A DNA stretch of 64,000 bases. Origin: Fervidibacter canadensis (GTDB lineage Bacteria > Armatimonadota > Fervidibacteria > Fervidibacterales > Fervidibacteraceae). The notes beneath the pieces were generated by a model, which searched no databases, had not been told where the DNA came from, and was given only the letters and a program-made list of their open reading frames with translations. A program made the position numbers and the translations under genes. Location of the stretch: positions 62,001 through 126,000 of the forward strand of contig JBGOEJ010000008.1 in the NCBI GenBank assembly GCA_041446545.1, given 5' to 3'. Positions 25,376 to 33,640 of this stretch are shown here, piece after piece; the first letter of the stretch is position 1; each line of letters starts with the position of its first letter.

Positions 25376-26663
25376 CCGCCAGCCCCTCCGACGGCAAGGT
25401 GACCCGAATCCAAGTGATGCGCCGTCCGCGCATTTCGGCGACCTCCAAGACGATGCCGTCCATCTCTACGCGGTCACCGACCTGCGGCAAGCGCTCCAGG
25501 TGGGCGACGAGCAATTCAGCGAGCGTGTCGTAATCTTCTTCGGGCAACTCTACATTGAGCCATTTTTCCACTTGCCGAATGCTCAAGGGAGCGCGCACCA
25601 AAAAGGTGCGTTCCCCAACTTTTCGGACGGGCATTTCGGCGATGTCGTATTCGTCATAAATTTCGCCGACAATCTCTTCCAGCACATCTTCCACTGTGAC
25701 CAAGCCTGCCGTTCCGCCTTCCGCGTCCAAGACGATGGCAATGCCCCTTCGTTGCCGTTGCATCGTCCGTAGCAAATGAATTGCCCGTTGTGTTTCCGTC
25801 GCAAAAAGGGGCGGGCGCGCCAATTCGCCTGCCGTCTTCTCCTGTTCTCCCCGATACCAAGCCGCCAACACATCTTTGGCATACAGGATGCCGACAATTT
25901 CGTCGCGAGTGTCTCGGTAGACAGGCAAACGGCTGTGTCCCGAACGACGGATGACAAGGATGGCTTCTTCCAAGGGGGTGTCAGCCTTAATAGCGACCAT
26001 GTCCACCCGAGGCACCATCACTTCCCCTACCCGCACTTCTTTAAATTCCAGAGCGCTGCTGAGCATCTGCCGCTGCTCTTTCGTGAGGAGCCCTTGGCGT
26101 TCGGCAATTTCTAAGGCGGCGAAGATTTCGCCCTCAGTGACCAAGGGGGGATGACGGACATCGTGCCAGTGCAAAAGGTGCAGCAACCCATTGACAACCC
26201 TTTCGGCAAACCAGACGAAAGGGGCAAGAAGACGCTGAAAGAGGCTCACCCATTTGGCGACGGCGAGGGCAACCGTTTCGGCATACGCTGCCCCATAAAT
26301 CCCCGGCGTCACATCCACGAAAGTCAACACCAAAAAAGCAAAGGCGATAGAAACGAGACCGCTGAATCCCGCCACTTCCCACCGTCGCTCCCAGTGGACA
26401 GCGACGGAGGTGACGAGCGCCTCAGCAAGGTATTCCGCTAAAGTAATCCCTGCCAGCAAGGTCGCAATCAGGCGGGCGGGGTTTTGATAAAGGAGCAGGA
26501 GTTTCTTGGCTGCTTCGTTCCCTTCTTCCGCAAAGGGACGGACTTTAACCTTCCCGACGCCTAAAAGGGCAGTCTCTGCCGCCGCAAAAAGGGCGCTGAG
26601 CCATAAAAGGAGCGTTGCCAGCCCCAGTTTCAAGACGGCTATGACCGTCTCATCGCCACTCAT
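25368..26663 (-). CDS. DUF21/CBS/CorC-type transporter (hemolysin-related), upstream copy
   Basis: A 431-residue paralogue of the downstream gene, with the same DUF21-CBS-CBS-CorC layout: FAAAETALLGVGKVKVRP, VMVPRVDMVAIKADTPLEEAILVIRRSGHSRLPV, TAGLVTVEDVLEEIVGEIYDEYD and LPQVGDRVEMDGIVLEV. The two are clearly related by an old duplication and may form a heteromer. The ATG at 26663 is preceded by GAGGGAAGG; a further frame extension to 26813 is not supported. It is expressed with or after argH on the minus strand; an extended -10 lies 90 bases upstream. Confidence 0.88.
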   Translation of the reverse strand: MSGDETVIAVLKLGLATLLLWLSALFAAAETALLGVGKVKVRPFAEEGNEAAKKLLLLYQNPARLIATLLAGITLAEYLAEALVTSVAVHWERRWEVAGFSGLVSIAFAFLVLTFVDVTPGIYGAAYAETVALAVAKWVSLFQRLLAPFVWFAERVVNGLLHLLHWHDVRHPPLVTEGEIFAALEIAERQGLLTKEQRQMLSSALEFKEVRVGEVMVPRVDMVAIKADTPLEEAILVIRRSGHSRLPVYRDTRDEIVGILYAKDVLAAWYRGEQEKTAGELARPPLFATETQRAIHLLRTMQRQRRGIAIVLDAEGGTAGLVTVEDVLEEIVGEIYDEYDIAEMPVRKVGERTFLVRAPLSIRQVEKWLNVELPEEDYDTLAELLVAHLERLPQVGDRVEMDGIVLEVAEMRGRRITWIRVTLPSEGLADA

Positions 26664-26753
26664 TGTCGCCTTCCCTCGCCCCCCAATAAGTTCCGAAGGT
26701 GGGGCACAAGGCTTTGCGCCCCCATCACTGACCGTTGGGTCAAGGGCGTTTTG

Positions 26754-26762
26754 ATTGTAGCA
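26754..26762 (-). promoter_or_regulatory. Extended -10 promoter candidate upstream of the paired CorC-type genes
   Basis: On the minus strand the sequence reads TGcTACAAT, an extended -10, 91 bases before the ATG at 26663. No convincing -35 was seen. Confidence 0.4.
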
Positions 26763-26799
26763 CGGATGAGGAATGGGAGATGAGGGACGGAAAAGGAGG

Positions 26800-28320
26800 T
26801 CAAGGGACGGCACTATCGCCCTGCCAAGACAATGCCTCGCCTAAAAGGCGTGCCAGTTCAAGGGCGACGGTGGGAAATCGTTGAAGCCATCGTTCTGTCT
26901 TTTGAAGGGCGCGCTCTGCCTGACGCAGTTGTCGGCGCACCGATGCCCTTGCTGTCCCTGCCAGTTCTTTTCGCCGCTCCACACTTCGTTCTGGCAGAAG
27001 CAACGAGAGAGCGTCAGCGTCAAAGGCGGTGCTGACTTCTCGCAAATCCTTTAGCGTCGCCTCCTCTAAGCCTTTACCTTGCTCGCTTAACCGTAAGACC
27101 AATTGACCGACCAAGTGATGGGCTTGGCGGAAAGGGACGCCCCTTTGCACCAAGTAATCCGCCAAATCCGTCGCCGTAGAGAAATCACCTCGCAACGCCC
27201 CTCGCATCCGTTCGGGATGGAAAGTAGCGGTGGCGATGACTTGCGCCATCACCGACAGCGATGCCGCTGTCGTGTCCACCGCCTCAAAGACGGCGACTTT
27301 GTCTTCTTGCAAGTCGCGGTTGTAAGTGAGCGGCAACCCTTTCAGCATCGTCAGAAGGTGGGTGAGCGCCCCGATGGCTCGCCCCGTTTTGCCTCGCACC
27401 AACTCCGCCATATCGGGATTGCGCTTTTGGGGCATCAAAGAAGAACCCGTGCACCAAGCATCGTCCAGCGTCACAAAGCCAAACTCTGGTGTGCTCCACA
27501 AGATCAACTCTTCGGCGAGGCGGGAAAGATGCACCATCGTCAAGGCGCAGACGAAGGTTAACTCGCAGGCGAAGTCTCGGTCGCTCACGGCGTCCATGCT
27601 GTTTTGCGCTGTCGCCGAAAAGCCAAGCAGTTGTGCCGCTCGGTGCGGGTTGATGGGCAACCCCGCCCCCGCCAATGCTGCCGCACCCAAGGGCGACACA
27701 TTCACCCTCGGCAGCAAATCCCGAAGGCGTTCTATATCCCGTTGCAATGCCCAGAAGTGAGCGAGCAAATGATGCGCCAAGCGAACGGGTTGGGCATGTT
27801 GCAAGTGCGTCATGCCCGGCATCAAAGTGTCCAGATGCCGATGGGCTTGTTGAAAAAGCGCCCGCTGCAAATGGAGCAACTTCTCCGCCAACGAACGAAG
27901 AGCATCGCGGCACCAAAGGCGGAAATCGGTCGCCACTTGATCGTTTCGGCTGCGGGCGGTGTGCAATTTGCCCGCAACTTCCCCAATCCGCTCCCGCAGC
28001 ACCCGCTCCACGAAACTGTGGATGTCTTCGTCGTTTCCGTCCAACGCAAGGCGTCCTGAAGCGATGTCTTGGAAAATGCCGACAAGCCCGCTTACTAACC
28101 TTTTGGCTTCCTGCGGCGTCAAGATGCCGCATTCGCCCAACATCAAAGCATGGGCGACAGAGCCGATGAGGTCGTAGCGCCACAAGCGTCGGTCTATAGC
28201 GAAACTGGACGAAAAGCGCAAAGCCTCATCGGCGAGGGGCTTTTTGAACCGACCGCCCCAAAGCATCCCTTGCTTTGGCGTCCCTTCGTTTTGCACCGCC
28301 TTCTTTCGCTTGACCTTCAT
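26800..28320 (-). CDS. argH: Argininosuccinate lyase
   Basis: A 506-residue fumarase/aspartase-superfamily enzyme that cleaves argininosuccinate to arginine and fumarate, the last step of arginine synthesis. It has MLWGGRFKKPLADEA at the N-terminus, ARSRNDQVATDFRLW, MPGMTHLQHAQPVRLAHHLLA, and the signature GSSLMPQKRNPD with the catalytic serine loop. The ATG at 28320 is preceded by GAGGAGGGA and by a perfect TATAAT (28354-28359). No argG is adjacent; upstream is scpB, 72 bases away. Confidence 0.97.
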   Translation of the reverse strand: MKVKRKKAVQNEGTPKQGMLWGGRFKKPLADEALRFSSSFAIDRRLWRYDLIGSVAHALMLGECGILTPQEAKRLVSGLVGIFQDIASGRLALDGNDEDIHSFVERVLRERIGEVAGKLHTARSRNDQVATDFRLWCRDALRSLAEKLLHLQRALFQQAHRHLDTLMPGMTHLQHAQPVRLAHHLLAHFWALQRDIERLRDLLPRVNVSPLGAAALAGAGLPINPHRAAQLLGFSATAQNSMDAVSDRDFACELTFVCALTMVHLSRLAEELILWSTPEFGFVTLDDAWCTGSSLMPQKRNPDMAELVRGKTGRAIGALTHLLTMLKGLPLTYNRDLQEDKVAVFEAVDTTAASLSVMAQVIATATFHPERMRGALRGDFSTATDLADYLVQRGVPFRQAHHLVGQLVLRLSEQGKGLEEATLKDLREVSTAFDADALSLLLPERSVERRKELAGTARASVRRQLRQAERALQKTERWLQRFPTVALELARLLGEALSWQGDSAVP

Positions 28321-28353
28321 CCCTTCCCTCCTCGCATCGGCAAATTGGCAGCG

Positions 28354-28359
28354 ATTATA
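28354..28359 (-). promoter_or_regulatory. Consensus -10 hexamer upstream of argH
   Basis: TATAAT on the minus strand, 34 bases before the argH ATG and downstream of the scpB stop. The -35 region (about 28377-28382) is not close to consensus. Confidence 0.4.
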
Positions 28360-28387
28360 GCGACTGGCGAAGAGCGAGCGGTTTGCC

Positions 28388-28420
28388 ACTGGCTACTCGC
28401 CCCTCGCCCCTCGCCCCTCG
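28388..28420. repeat. Heptanucleotide tandem repeat (CTCGCCC) inside the 3' end of scpB
   Basis: CTCGCCC repeats about three times after ACTGGCTA. A 19-base block, ACTGGCTACTCGCCCCTCG (28388-28406), is identical at 35336-35354. In scpB it encodes the tail GRGARG. Confidence 0.5.
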
Positions 28421-29019
28421 TTCAGCAATTCCGCCGCCTTTTCCTGCCACTCCCGCAAGGGAGGCAAATCTTCCAGACGACGCAAGCCGAAAAGTTCCAG
28501 AAACTTTTGCGTCGTCCCGTAAAGGCGAGGGCGCCCTGGCGCTTCCTTGTGCCCGACGACTTGAATAAGCCCGTGTTCCAGCAAACTTTGCAAAGCCGCG
28601 CTGCTGTCTATGCCCCGAATTTGCTCAATTTCAGGGCGGGTGATGGGTTGGTGGTAAGCGATGATTGCCAAAACTTCCAAACTGCCCCTTGACAGGCGCA
28701 TCCGTTGGGGTGGGTTGAGCCGAGCGATGATGGGGGCAAATTCGGGACGGGTGACCATCCGCCAACCGCCCGCCACTTCCACAATCGCCAACCCGCTGCG
28801 TCGTTCGTAATCCACCGCCAATTCGTTCAAAAGCATCAGCACTTCGTCCAAAGGTGCTTCCAGAAGATGCCCCAGTTCGTCCAGTGATAACGGTCGCGGG
28901 GCGACGAAGAGAAGGCACTCTAATGCCTTTCGCCAGAAAGTTCTCTGCCGCTCCAATTCTTTCGGATCGGCAGGAGCCTCGCTCTCCCTCAACTCTGTGC
29001 CTGTTTCCTTTTCTGTCAT
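28393..29019 (-). CDS. scpB: Segregation and condensation protein B
   Basis: A 208-residue winged-helix subunit of the SMC-ScpA-ScpB condensin complex. ALECLLFVAPRPLSLDELGHLLE and VMRLSRGSLEVLAIIAYHQPITRPEIEQIRG (with the recognisable AIIAYxQPxTR motif) and GLIQVVGHKEAPGRPRLYGTTQKFLELFG are typical. The N-terminal part carries RESEAPADP, which is the translation of a short dispersed palindromic repeat. The start is uncertain: ATG 29019 lies 17 bases from AAAGGAGG, and a GTG at 29049 is upstream of that site. scpA is not adjacent. Confidence 0.93.
   Translation of the reverse strand: MTEKETGTELRESEAPADPKELERQRTFWRKALECLLFVAPRPLSLDELGHLLEAPLDEVLMLLNELAVDYERRSGLAIVEVAGGWRMVTRPEFAPIIARLNPPQRMRLSRGSLEVLAIIAYHQPITRPEIEQIRGIDSSAALQSLLEHGLIQVVGHKEAPGRPRLYGTTQKFLELFGLRRLEDLPPLREWQEKAAELLNEGRGARGE
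28964..28990. repeat. Palindromic repeat (core CGGCAGGAGCCTCGC) within the N-terminal coding region of scpB
   Basis: The sequence matches the 31472-31493 element through CGGCAGGAGCCTCGC and continues CTCTCCC. On the coding strand it translates to EAPADP, a known signature of this repeat family. Confidence 0.5.
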
Positions 29020-29091
29020 GCTCGCTTTTTCACTGCCCTCCTTTCGCACCCCTGAAAAAGCGGGTCGCTATCAGCCTCTTCCTTTCCCTTC

Positions 29092-29116
29092 GGCTCGGCG
29101 GAAGCCTTAGCCTCCC
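29092..29116. repeat. Diverged copy of the same palindromic repeat
   Basis: GGCTCGGCGGAAGCCTTAG followed by CCTCCC resembles the core at 28964-28990 and 31472-31493; it lies in the 137-base gap between scpB and rel. Confidence 0.35.
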
Positions 29117-29156
29117 CTTTCTTTGGCTCGGATGCCATAATGATGGGCGGTGACCG

Positions 29157-31358
29157 ATGATGGACACCGCAACAACGGTTTGGGCGGTGCGTCAATCGGA
29201 GCGTTTAGGACTTATTCCCGACGGCGTTGATTTGCTGACGGCATTGTTAGAGCGTGTTCAAAGTCTTCGCCCCGATGCCGATGTGGAGCGGATTGCCCAT
29301 GCCTATCGCTTTGCCGAATGGGCTCACAGCGGTCAAATGCGCCGATCGGGAGAGCCTTATATCACCCACCCATGTTCCGTTGCCCTCATCGTCGCCGACT
29401 TGGGTCTGGACGACGCCAGCATTCTTGCCGCCCTGCTGCACGACACCGTAGAAGACACAGCGGTAGACCTACCCACCATCCGTCAAGAGTTTGGCGAAGA
29501 AGTCGCCCGATTGGTAGAAGGCGTCACCAAGTTGAGCAAGTTGCATTTTGTCACGGCGCGCCAAGAGCAGGTGGAGAACCTTCGGAAGGTGTTGGTGGCG
29601 ATGGCGCAAGATGTCCGCGTCATCCTCATCAAACTCGCCGACCGACTGCATAACTTACGCACCCTTGACCCCTTGCCCGAAGAGAAACGCAAAGCCATCG
29701 CTTTAGAGACGCTGCAAGTTTACGCCCCCATCGCCCACCGTCTGGGCATCTGGCGGCTGAAGTGGGAATTGGAAGACCTCGCCTTCAAACATTTAGACCC
29801 GCAAACTTACAAAGCCTTAGCCAAAAAGGTGGAAAAGACCCGCGCTGAGCGCCTTCACCTCATCCAGCAAGCCGTTGAGCAACTGCAGCAAGCCCTGCGC
29901 CAAGCGGGTATGGAAGCGACGGTGCAAGGGCGTCCCAAACACCTTTGGAGCATCTACCAGAAGATGCAGCGGGAAGGCGTGGACATTGACCAGATTCACG
30001 ACCTCATTGCCTTGCGCCTCATCGTCTCTACGGAAGCGGAGTGCTACTTGGCGTTAGGCGTCGTCCACAAACTTTGGACGCCCCTACCAGGCATGTTCAC
30101 CGACTACATCGCCAAGCCCAAACCCAACGGTTACCAATCCCTGCACACGAAAGTCCTCGGTCCTGGTGGAGAAGTGATGGAAGTGCAAATCCGCACTTTT
30201 GAGATGCACCGCAACGCCGAATACGGCATCGCCGCTCACTGGCGCTACAAGGAAAGGGGTGATGACGCCAAGCCCTTTACCGACCCCTTAGACCAAGCCC
30301 TCAGTTGGCTGCGGCAACTGATGGAGTTGCACCAAGACATGCGGGATGCCGCCGAGTTCACCCGCTCGGTTCTGGGCGACCTTTTCAAAGACCAAGTCTT
30401 CGTCTTTACGCCCAAAGGCGATGTCATTGAGTTGCCCAAAGGCGCAACCTGCATTGACTTTGCCTACCGCATCCACACGGAAATCGGACACCGCTGCATC
30501 GGCGCTAAGGTCAACGGCAAACTCGTCCCGCTGGATTACCAACTGCAAACAGGCGATGTCGTGGAGATTTTGACCAGCAAACATCCCAAAGGTCCAAGCC
30601 CCGATTGGCTGCGCTTTGTCAAGACCTCCTTGGCTCGCAACCGCATCAAACGCTTCCTCAAACAGCAAGCCTACGAGGAGAATTTGCAGCGAGGACGGGA
30701 AGTCCTTCTACAAGCCTTAGAACGCATCGGGTTGCACCTGACGGAACTGTTGGAGACGGGAAAATTGGACGAACTGGCAAAGCAATATCAGTTGCGGGAT
30801 GCCAGTGACCTTCTGGCTGCCATCGGTTACGGCTCTGTGTCCGTCCAATCTGTCCTCAACAAACTCAAGCCCTTCTCCCCATCCCCCAAAGTAACCGTCC
30901 TCGGACTTCCGAGCGAATCACCCGCCTTGCCGACCCGCAAAGGCACTCTTCTTTATCGGCTGGCAAGATGTTGTGCCCCCGTCCCCAAAGACCCCATCGC
31001 CGGTTACATCAGCCGAGGGCGAGGCATCATCGTCCACCGCACCGATTGCCGTAACTTACTGCGCCTCAAAGAAAACGAACCCGACCGAATTCTCTCTTTG
31101 GATTGGGACTTTCCCTTGCAAGAACCCGCCATCGCCAAACTCCGCATCGTCGCCTACGACCGTGTCGGCTTGCTCAGCGATGTCTCCAACGCCGTTAGCA
31201 GCAAAGGCGTCAACATCGTCTCCAACCGCTCCATCACTAAAGACGGCATCGCTTACTTTGAGTTGGGCGTCATGGTCACCGATGCTGCCACCCTGCAAAG
31301 CGTCATTGAAAGCATCCAGCGCCTCACCGATGTCATCCAAGTCGCCCGCCTCCTCTAA
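29157..31358 (+). CDS. rel: Bifunctional (p)ppGpp synthetase/hydrolase (Rel family)
   Basis: A 733-residue long RelA/SpoT homologue that makes and degrades the alarmone (p)ppGpp. The HD hydrolase domain is intact, with the HDTVED motif at 95-100 and YITHPCSVALI upstream. The synthetase domain spans about 255-365 (RPKHLWSIYQKM, YQSLHTKV, EVQIRT at 342-347). The motif that normally reads RFKD (bifunctional Rel) or EFDD (RelA) here is MFTD at 313-316. A TGS domain (about 412-474), a zinc-finger-like segment with CCAPVPKD and a C-terminal ACT domain follow. The start at ATG 29157 or 29160 has a weak GGCGGTGA upstream. Confidence 0.95.
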   Translation: MMDTATTVWAVRQSERLGLIPDGVDLLTALLERVQSLRPDADVERIAHAYRFAEWAHSGQMRRSGEPYITHPCSVALIVADLGLDDASILAALLHDTVEDTAVDLPTIRQEFGEEVARLVEGVTKLSKLHFVTARQEQVENLRKVLVAMAQDVRVILIKLADRLHNLRTLDPLPEEKRKAIALETLQVYAPIAHRLGIWRLKWELEDLAFKHLDPQTYKALAKKVEKTRAERLHLIQQAVEQLQQALRQAGMEATVQGRPKHLWSIYQKMQREGVDIDQIHDLIALRLIVSTEAECYLALGVVHKLWTPLPGMFTDYIAKPKPNGYQSLHTKVLGPGGEVMEVQIRTFEMHRNAEYGIAAHWRYKERGDDAKPFTDPLDQALSWLRQLMELHQDMRDAAEFTRSVLGDLFKDQVFVFTPKGDVIELPKGATCIDFAYRIHTEIGHRCIGAKVNGKLVPLDYQLQTGDVVEILTSKHPKGPSPDWLRFVKTSLARNRIKRFLKQQAYEENLQRGREVLLQALERIGLHLTELLETGKLDELAKQYQLRDASDLLAAIGYGSVSVQSVLNKLKPFSPSPKVTVLGLPSESPALPTRKGTLLYRLARCCAPVPKDPIAGYISRGRGIIVHRTDCRNLLRLKENEPDRILSLDWDFPLQEPAIAKLRIVAYDRVGLLSDVSNAVSSKGVNIVSNRSITKDGIAYFELGVMVTDAATLQSVIESIQRLTDVIQVARLL

Positions 31359-31419
31359 CCCAGTCCCCAAGGACGCAGCACGGGACGAGGGAAGGAAGGG
31401 TGTTCGGACATTGAGCCAG

Positions 31420-31493
31420 TGGGAGGGCGAACCTCCCGGTGAGCCTATTCCTCTGACCTGCCGATATGTTCGGCTCGGCAGGAGCCTCGCCTC
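31420..31493. repeat. Imperfect inverted repeat built from two copies of the palindromic element
   Basis: Arms at 31420-31445 and 31472-31493 are partly complementary and separated by a loop of about 26 bases; the left arm alone also contains GGGAGG/CCTCCC. The right arm begins GGCTCGGCAGGAGCCTCG. It occupies most of the gap between rel and the convergent oxidoreductase gene and may act as a bidirectional terminator; no T-run is seen. Confidence 0.45.
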
Positions 31494-31511
31494 TAACCCA
31501 GTCCCTGATCC

Positions 31512-32576
31512 CTACCTTGACACCACCCGAACACTTCTCTCCCGCAAAGGCAAAGAAACGGGTCGGTTACCTTCCCGATGGGACACATGGAAAGCGACGC
31601 CGATCTCCAACGCTGCCCGCCCATCCTCGCCACTGCTCCTTGGCGGACGGTCTTGCTCTATCGCCTCCATCAAATCCTGCAACGCCCTTTGCATCGGTGG
31701 TATCGCATTGGGCGGATTTGGATGCGTTTCCCGCCGCCGCACATATCTCGGTCGGAACTGGTAGGCAGGGCGTTTTGGGTCAGGCGGATAGACATCGGCG
31801 TAAACTTCCACTTGCACCCCGTCAACGAAACTGTCAATGCGAATCAGCCCGTTCGTCCCGTGCAACTCCAACTGGAAGCCTTGCCCGCCACCGACATCGG
31901 CGAAGGCGAAAACGCCGCTGCGGAAATGCACGATACCGTAACCGCCTGGGTCGCTGGGATGGTCGTCCCGCAGCCAACCGCAAACCCAATCGGCGTCGCC
32001 CGCAAAGAACCTCAGGATGTCCCAAAGGTGCGTCCCGTTGTGCAACAGCCAAGTCCACATCGTCCCGTGCATCCGCACCAAATCGCCAATCGCCCCACTT
32101 TCCAGCAACTCCTTCGCCCGCCGATAAGCGGGGTGATAACGACGGGGATGATTGACCAGCAACTTCGTCCCCGCCTTCTCGCAGGCGGCGATCATCGCAT
32201 CGGCTTCCTCCAACGAAGTCGCCATCGCCTTCTCGCAAAGGATGCCCTTGACACCCGCTTCGGCAGCGGCGATGACGATTTGCGCCTTCATGTCGGTGTG
32301 GGTGCAAACGCTCACGATGTCCAAGCCCTCGTTGGCGAACATCTCCCGAAAATCGGTGTAACCTCGCACTTCCCGCAAACCCGTCCGTCGGTAGAAACGC
32401 TCCAGACTTTCCTGCGTTCGGGCGCAAACGGCGACGATCTGGGTCTTCGGGTTGGCAAGGTAAGCCGACACATGGGTCGTCGGCGGGATTTCGTAGTTCG
32501 TCAGCCAGCGCAACTTCGTCTCGTCGTCAATCGTCAGCGCCTTACGCCCCAGCCCGACGATGCCGACGCGATACAT
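31512..32576 (-). CDS. Gfo/Idh/MocA family oxidoreductase, second copy
   Basis: A 354-residue NAD(P)-dependent dehydrogenase-like protein. It starts with MYRVGIVGLGRKALTID, then YLANPKTQIVAVCART, and has the conserved CEKAMATS in place of EKP, with the lysine kept. The C-terminal domain has HNGTHLWDILRFFAGDAD with the G-T-H. The ATG at 32576 has GAGGTGAGG upstream. It is 79 bases downstream of the epimerase gene on the same strand, suggesting a sugar-modifying pair. This gene is not a close duplicate of the one at 3715. Confidence 0.88.
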   Translation of the reverse strand: MYRVGIVGLGRKALTIDDETKLRWLTNYEIPPTTHVSAYLANPKTQIVAVCARTQESLERFYRRTGLREVRGYTDFREMFANEGLDIVSVCTHTDMKAQIVIAAAEAGVKGILCEKAMATSLEEADAMIAACEKAGTKLLVNHPRRYHPAYRRAKELLESGAIGDLVRMHGTMWTWLLHNGTHLWDILRFFAGDADWVCGWLRDDHPSDPGGYGIVHFRSGVFAFADVGGGQGFQLELHGTNGLIRIDSFVDGVQVEVYADVYPPDPKRPAYQFRPRYVRRRETHPNPPNAIPPMQRALQDLMEAIEQDRPPRSSGEDGRAALEIGVAFHVSHREGNRPVSLPLRERSVRVVSR

Positions 32577-32655
32577 TGTCCTCACCTCACCAAGCGCTGC
32601 TCGGCAATTGTTGGAACGGCTATCGGCCGCGACGGAGGCATTGCGCTTGCTTTGG

Positions 32656-33495
32656 TCAACCCTCCCGCCACGAATAACGGGGCTGCCAGTTCAGCAACCG
32701 TTTCGCCTTGCTCAGGTCAAACAAGCCTTCGTGCCCCCGCAGTTCCTTCCGCAAGGGCACATCGGGGTAAGCGGCGGCGACTAACTCGGCGGTGGGGACG
32801 GCGGAGTGGGTGTCGGCGGCGCAGATGAAGAAGGCTTCGTGCCCGACGAAGTCCGCCGTCAACGCCTTGAGCACGGCATCCACGACATCGCGGATGTCCA
32901 CATAGCCCCACAAGCCTTTGAAATCACCAGGCACATCCCGACGGGGATTGGCGCGCCAGTGTTCGTAAGTTTCGGGTGTCGTCACGCCATGAAAGCGCAA
33001 ACTGGCGACGGTCATCTCAGGCGTTAGCCGAACGGTGGCGTCGGCGATTTGCTCGCCCAGCCACTTGGAAAGGCTGTAGGCTTCCTCAGGGCGGGCGGGA
33101 TGTTGCTCGTCAATCGGCAAGTAATCCAGTCGTGGGCGTTCGCGGTTGAAGTGCAAGCCGACGGCGTTAATGCTGGAAGCGATGACGACCCGTCGGATGC
33201 CCAAAAGTCGGCAGGCTTCCAAGACATGGAAAGTGCCCAAAACATTGACCCGCAAAATTTCTGTCGGCGGGACGATGCGGGGACCTGGGATAGCGGCAAG
33301 ATGGACGACCGCCTCCGCACCCGCCAAGCCTTGCACGACTTGCCCAAAGTCGCTGACATCCACGCGGGAAAAAGGGAAGCGCCATTGCTCTGGCGGCTTG
33401 ACATCTAACCCTCGCACCTGATCGCCCCGCTCCAACAACGCCTTGACAATCGCCTGCCCGATACGACCGCTGCAACCTGTCACCGCAACCTTCAT
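32656..33495 (-). CDS. NAD-dependent epimerase/dehydratase (extended SDR)
   Basis: A 279-residue extended short-chain dehydrogenase. The nucleotide-binding glycine-rich start is VAVTGCSGRIGQAIVKALLE (T-G-x-x-G-x-I-G), followed by GLDV, LAGAEAVVHLAAIPGP, and the SDR catalytic Tyr-x-x-x-Lys as YSLSKWLGEQ, with the serine in ASSIN. Substrate is not decidable; nucleotide-sugar epimerase or uronate dehydrogenase-like activity is possible. The ATG has AAAGGAGGCGGAAGG upstream, and the gene is next to a Gfo/Idh/MocA gene on the same strand. Confidence 0.88.
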   Translation of the reverse strand: MKVAVTGCSGRIGQAIVKALLERGDQVRGLDVKPPEQWRFPFSRVDVSDFGQVVQGLAGAEAVVHLAAIPGPRIVPPTEILRVNVLGTFHVLEACRLLGIRRVVIASSINAVGLHFNRERPRLDYLPIDEQHPARPEEAYSLSKWLGEQIADATVRLTPEMTVASLRFHGVTTPETYEHWRANPRRDVPGDFKGLWGYVDIRDVVDAVLKALTADFVGHEAFFICAADTHSAVPTAELVAAAYPDVPLRKELRGHEGLFDLSKAKRLLNWQPRYSWREG

Positions 33496-33640
33496 CCTTC
33501 CGCCTCCTTTGCCGTTCATCGTTCCCTGCCGTTTTTCGCCCCGGTCGCGCCTGATGGGCGCTCCGACATTCGCTACCGTTCGCTTTTTGCCAGTCGCTGC
33601 CGTTACAATTGTGGCGAGGGGATTGGAGGGAAACAAGGGC

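Noticed and set aside
33587..33609. Promoter TTGCCA and TACAAT before pyrK
   Set aside because: The spacer is only 11 bases, which is too short for the sigma-70 type; the -10-like site alone is weak.
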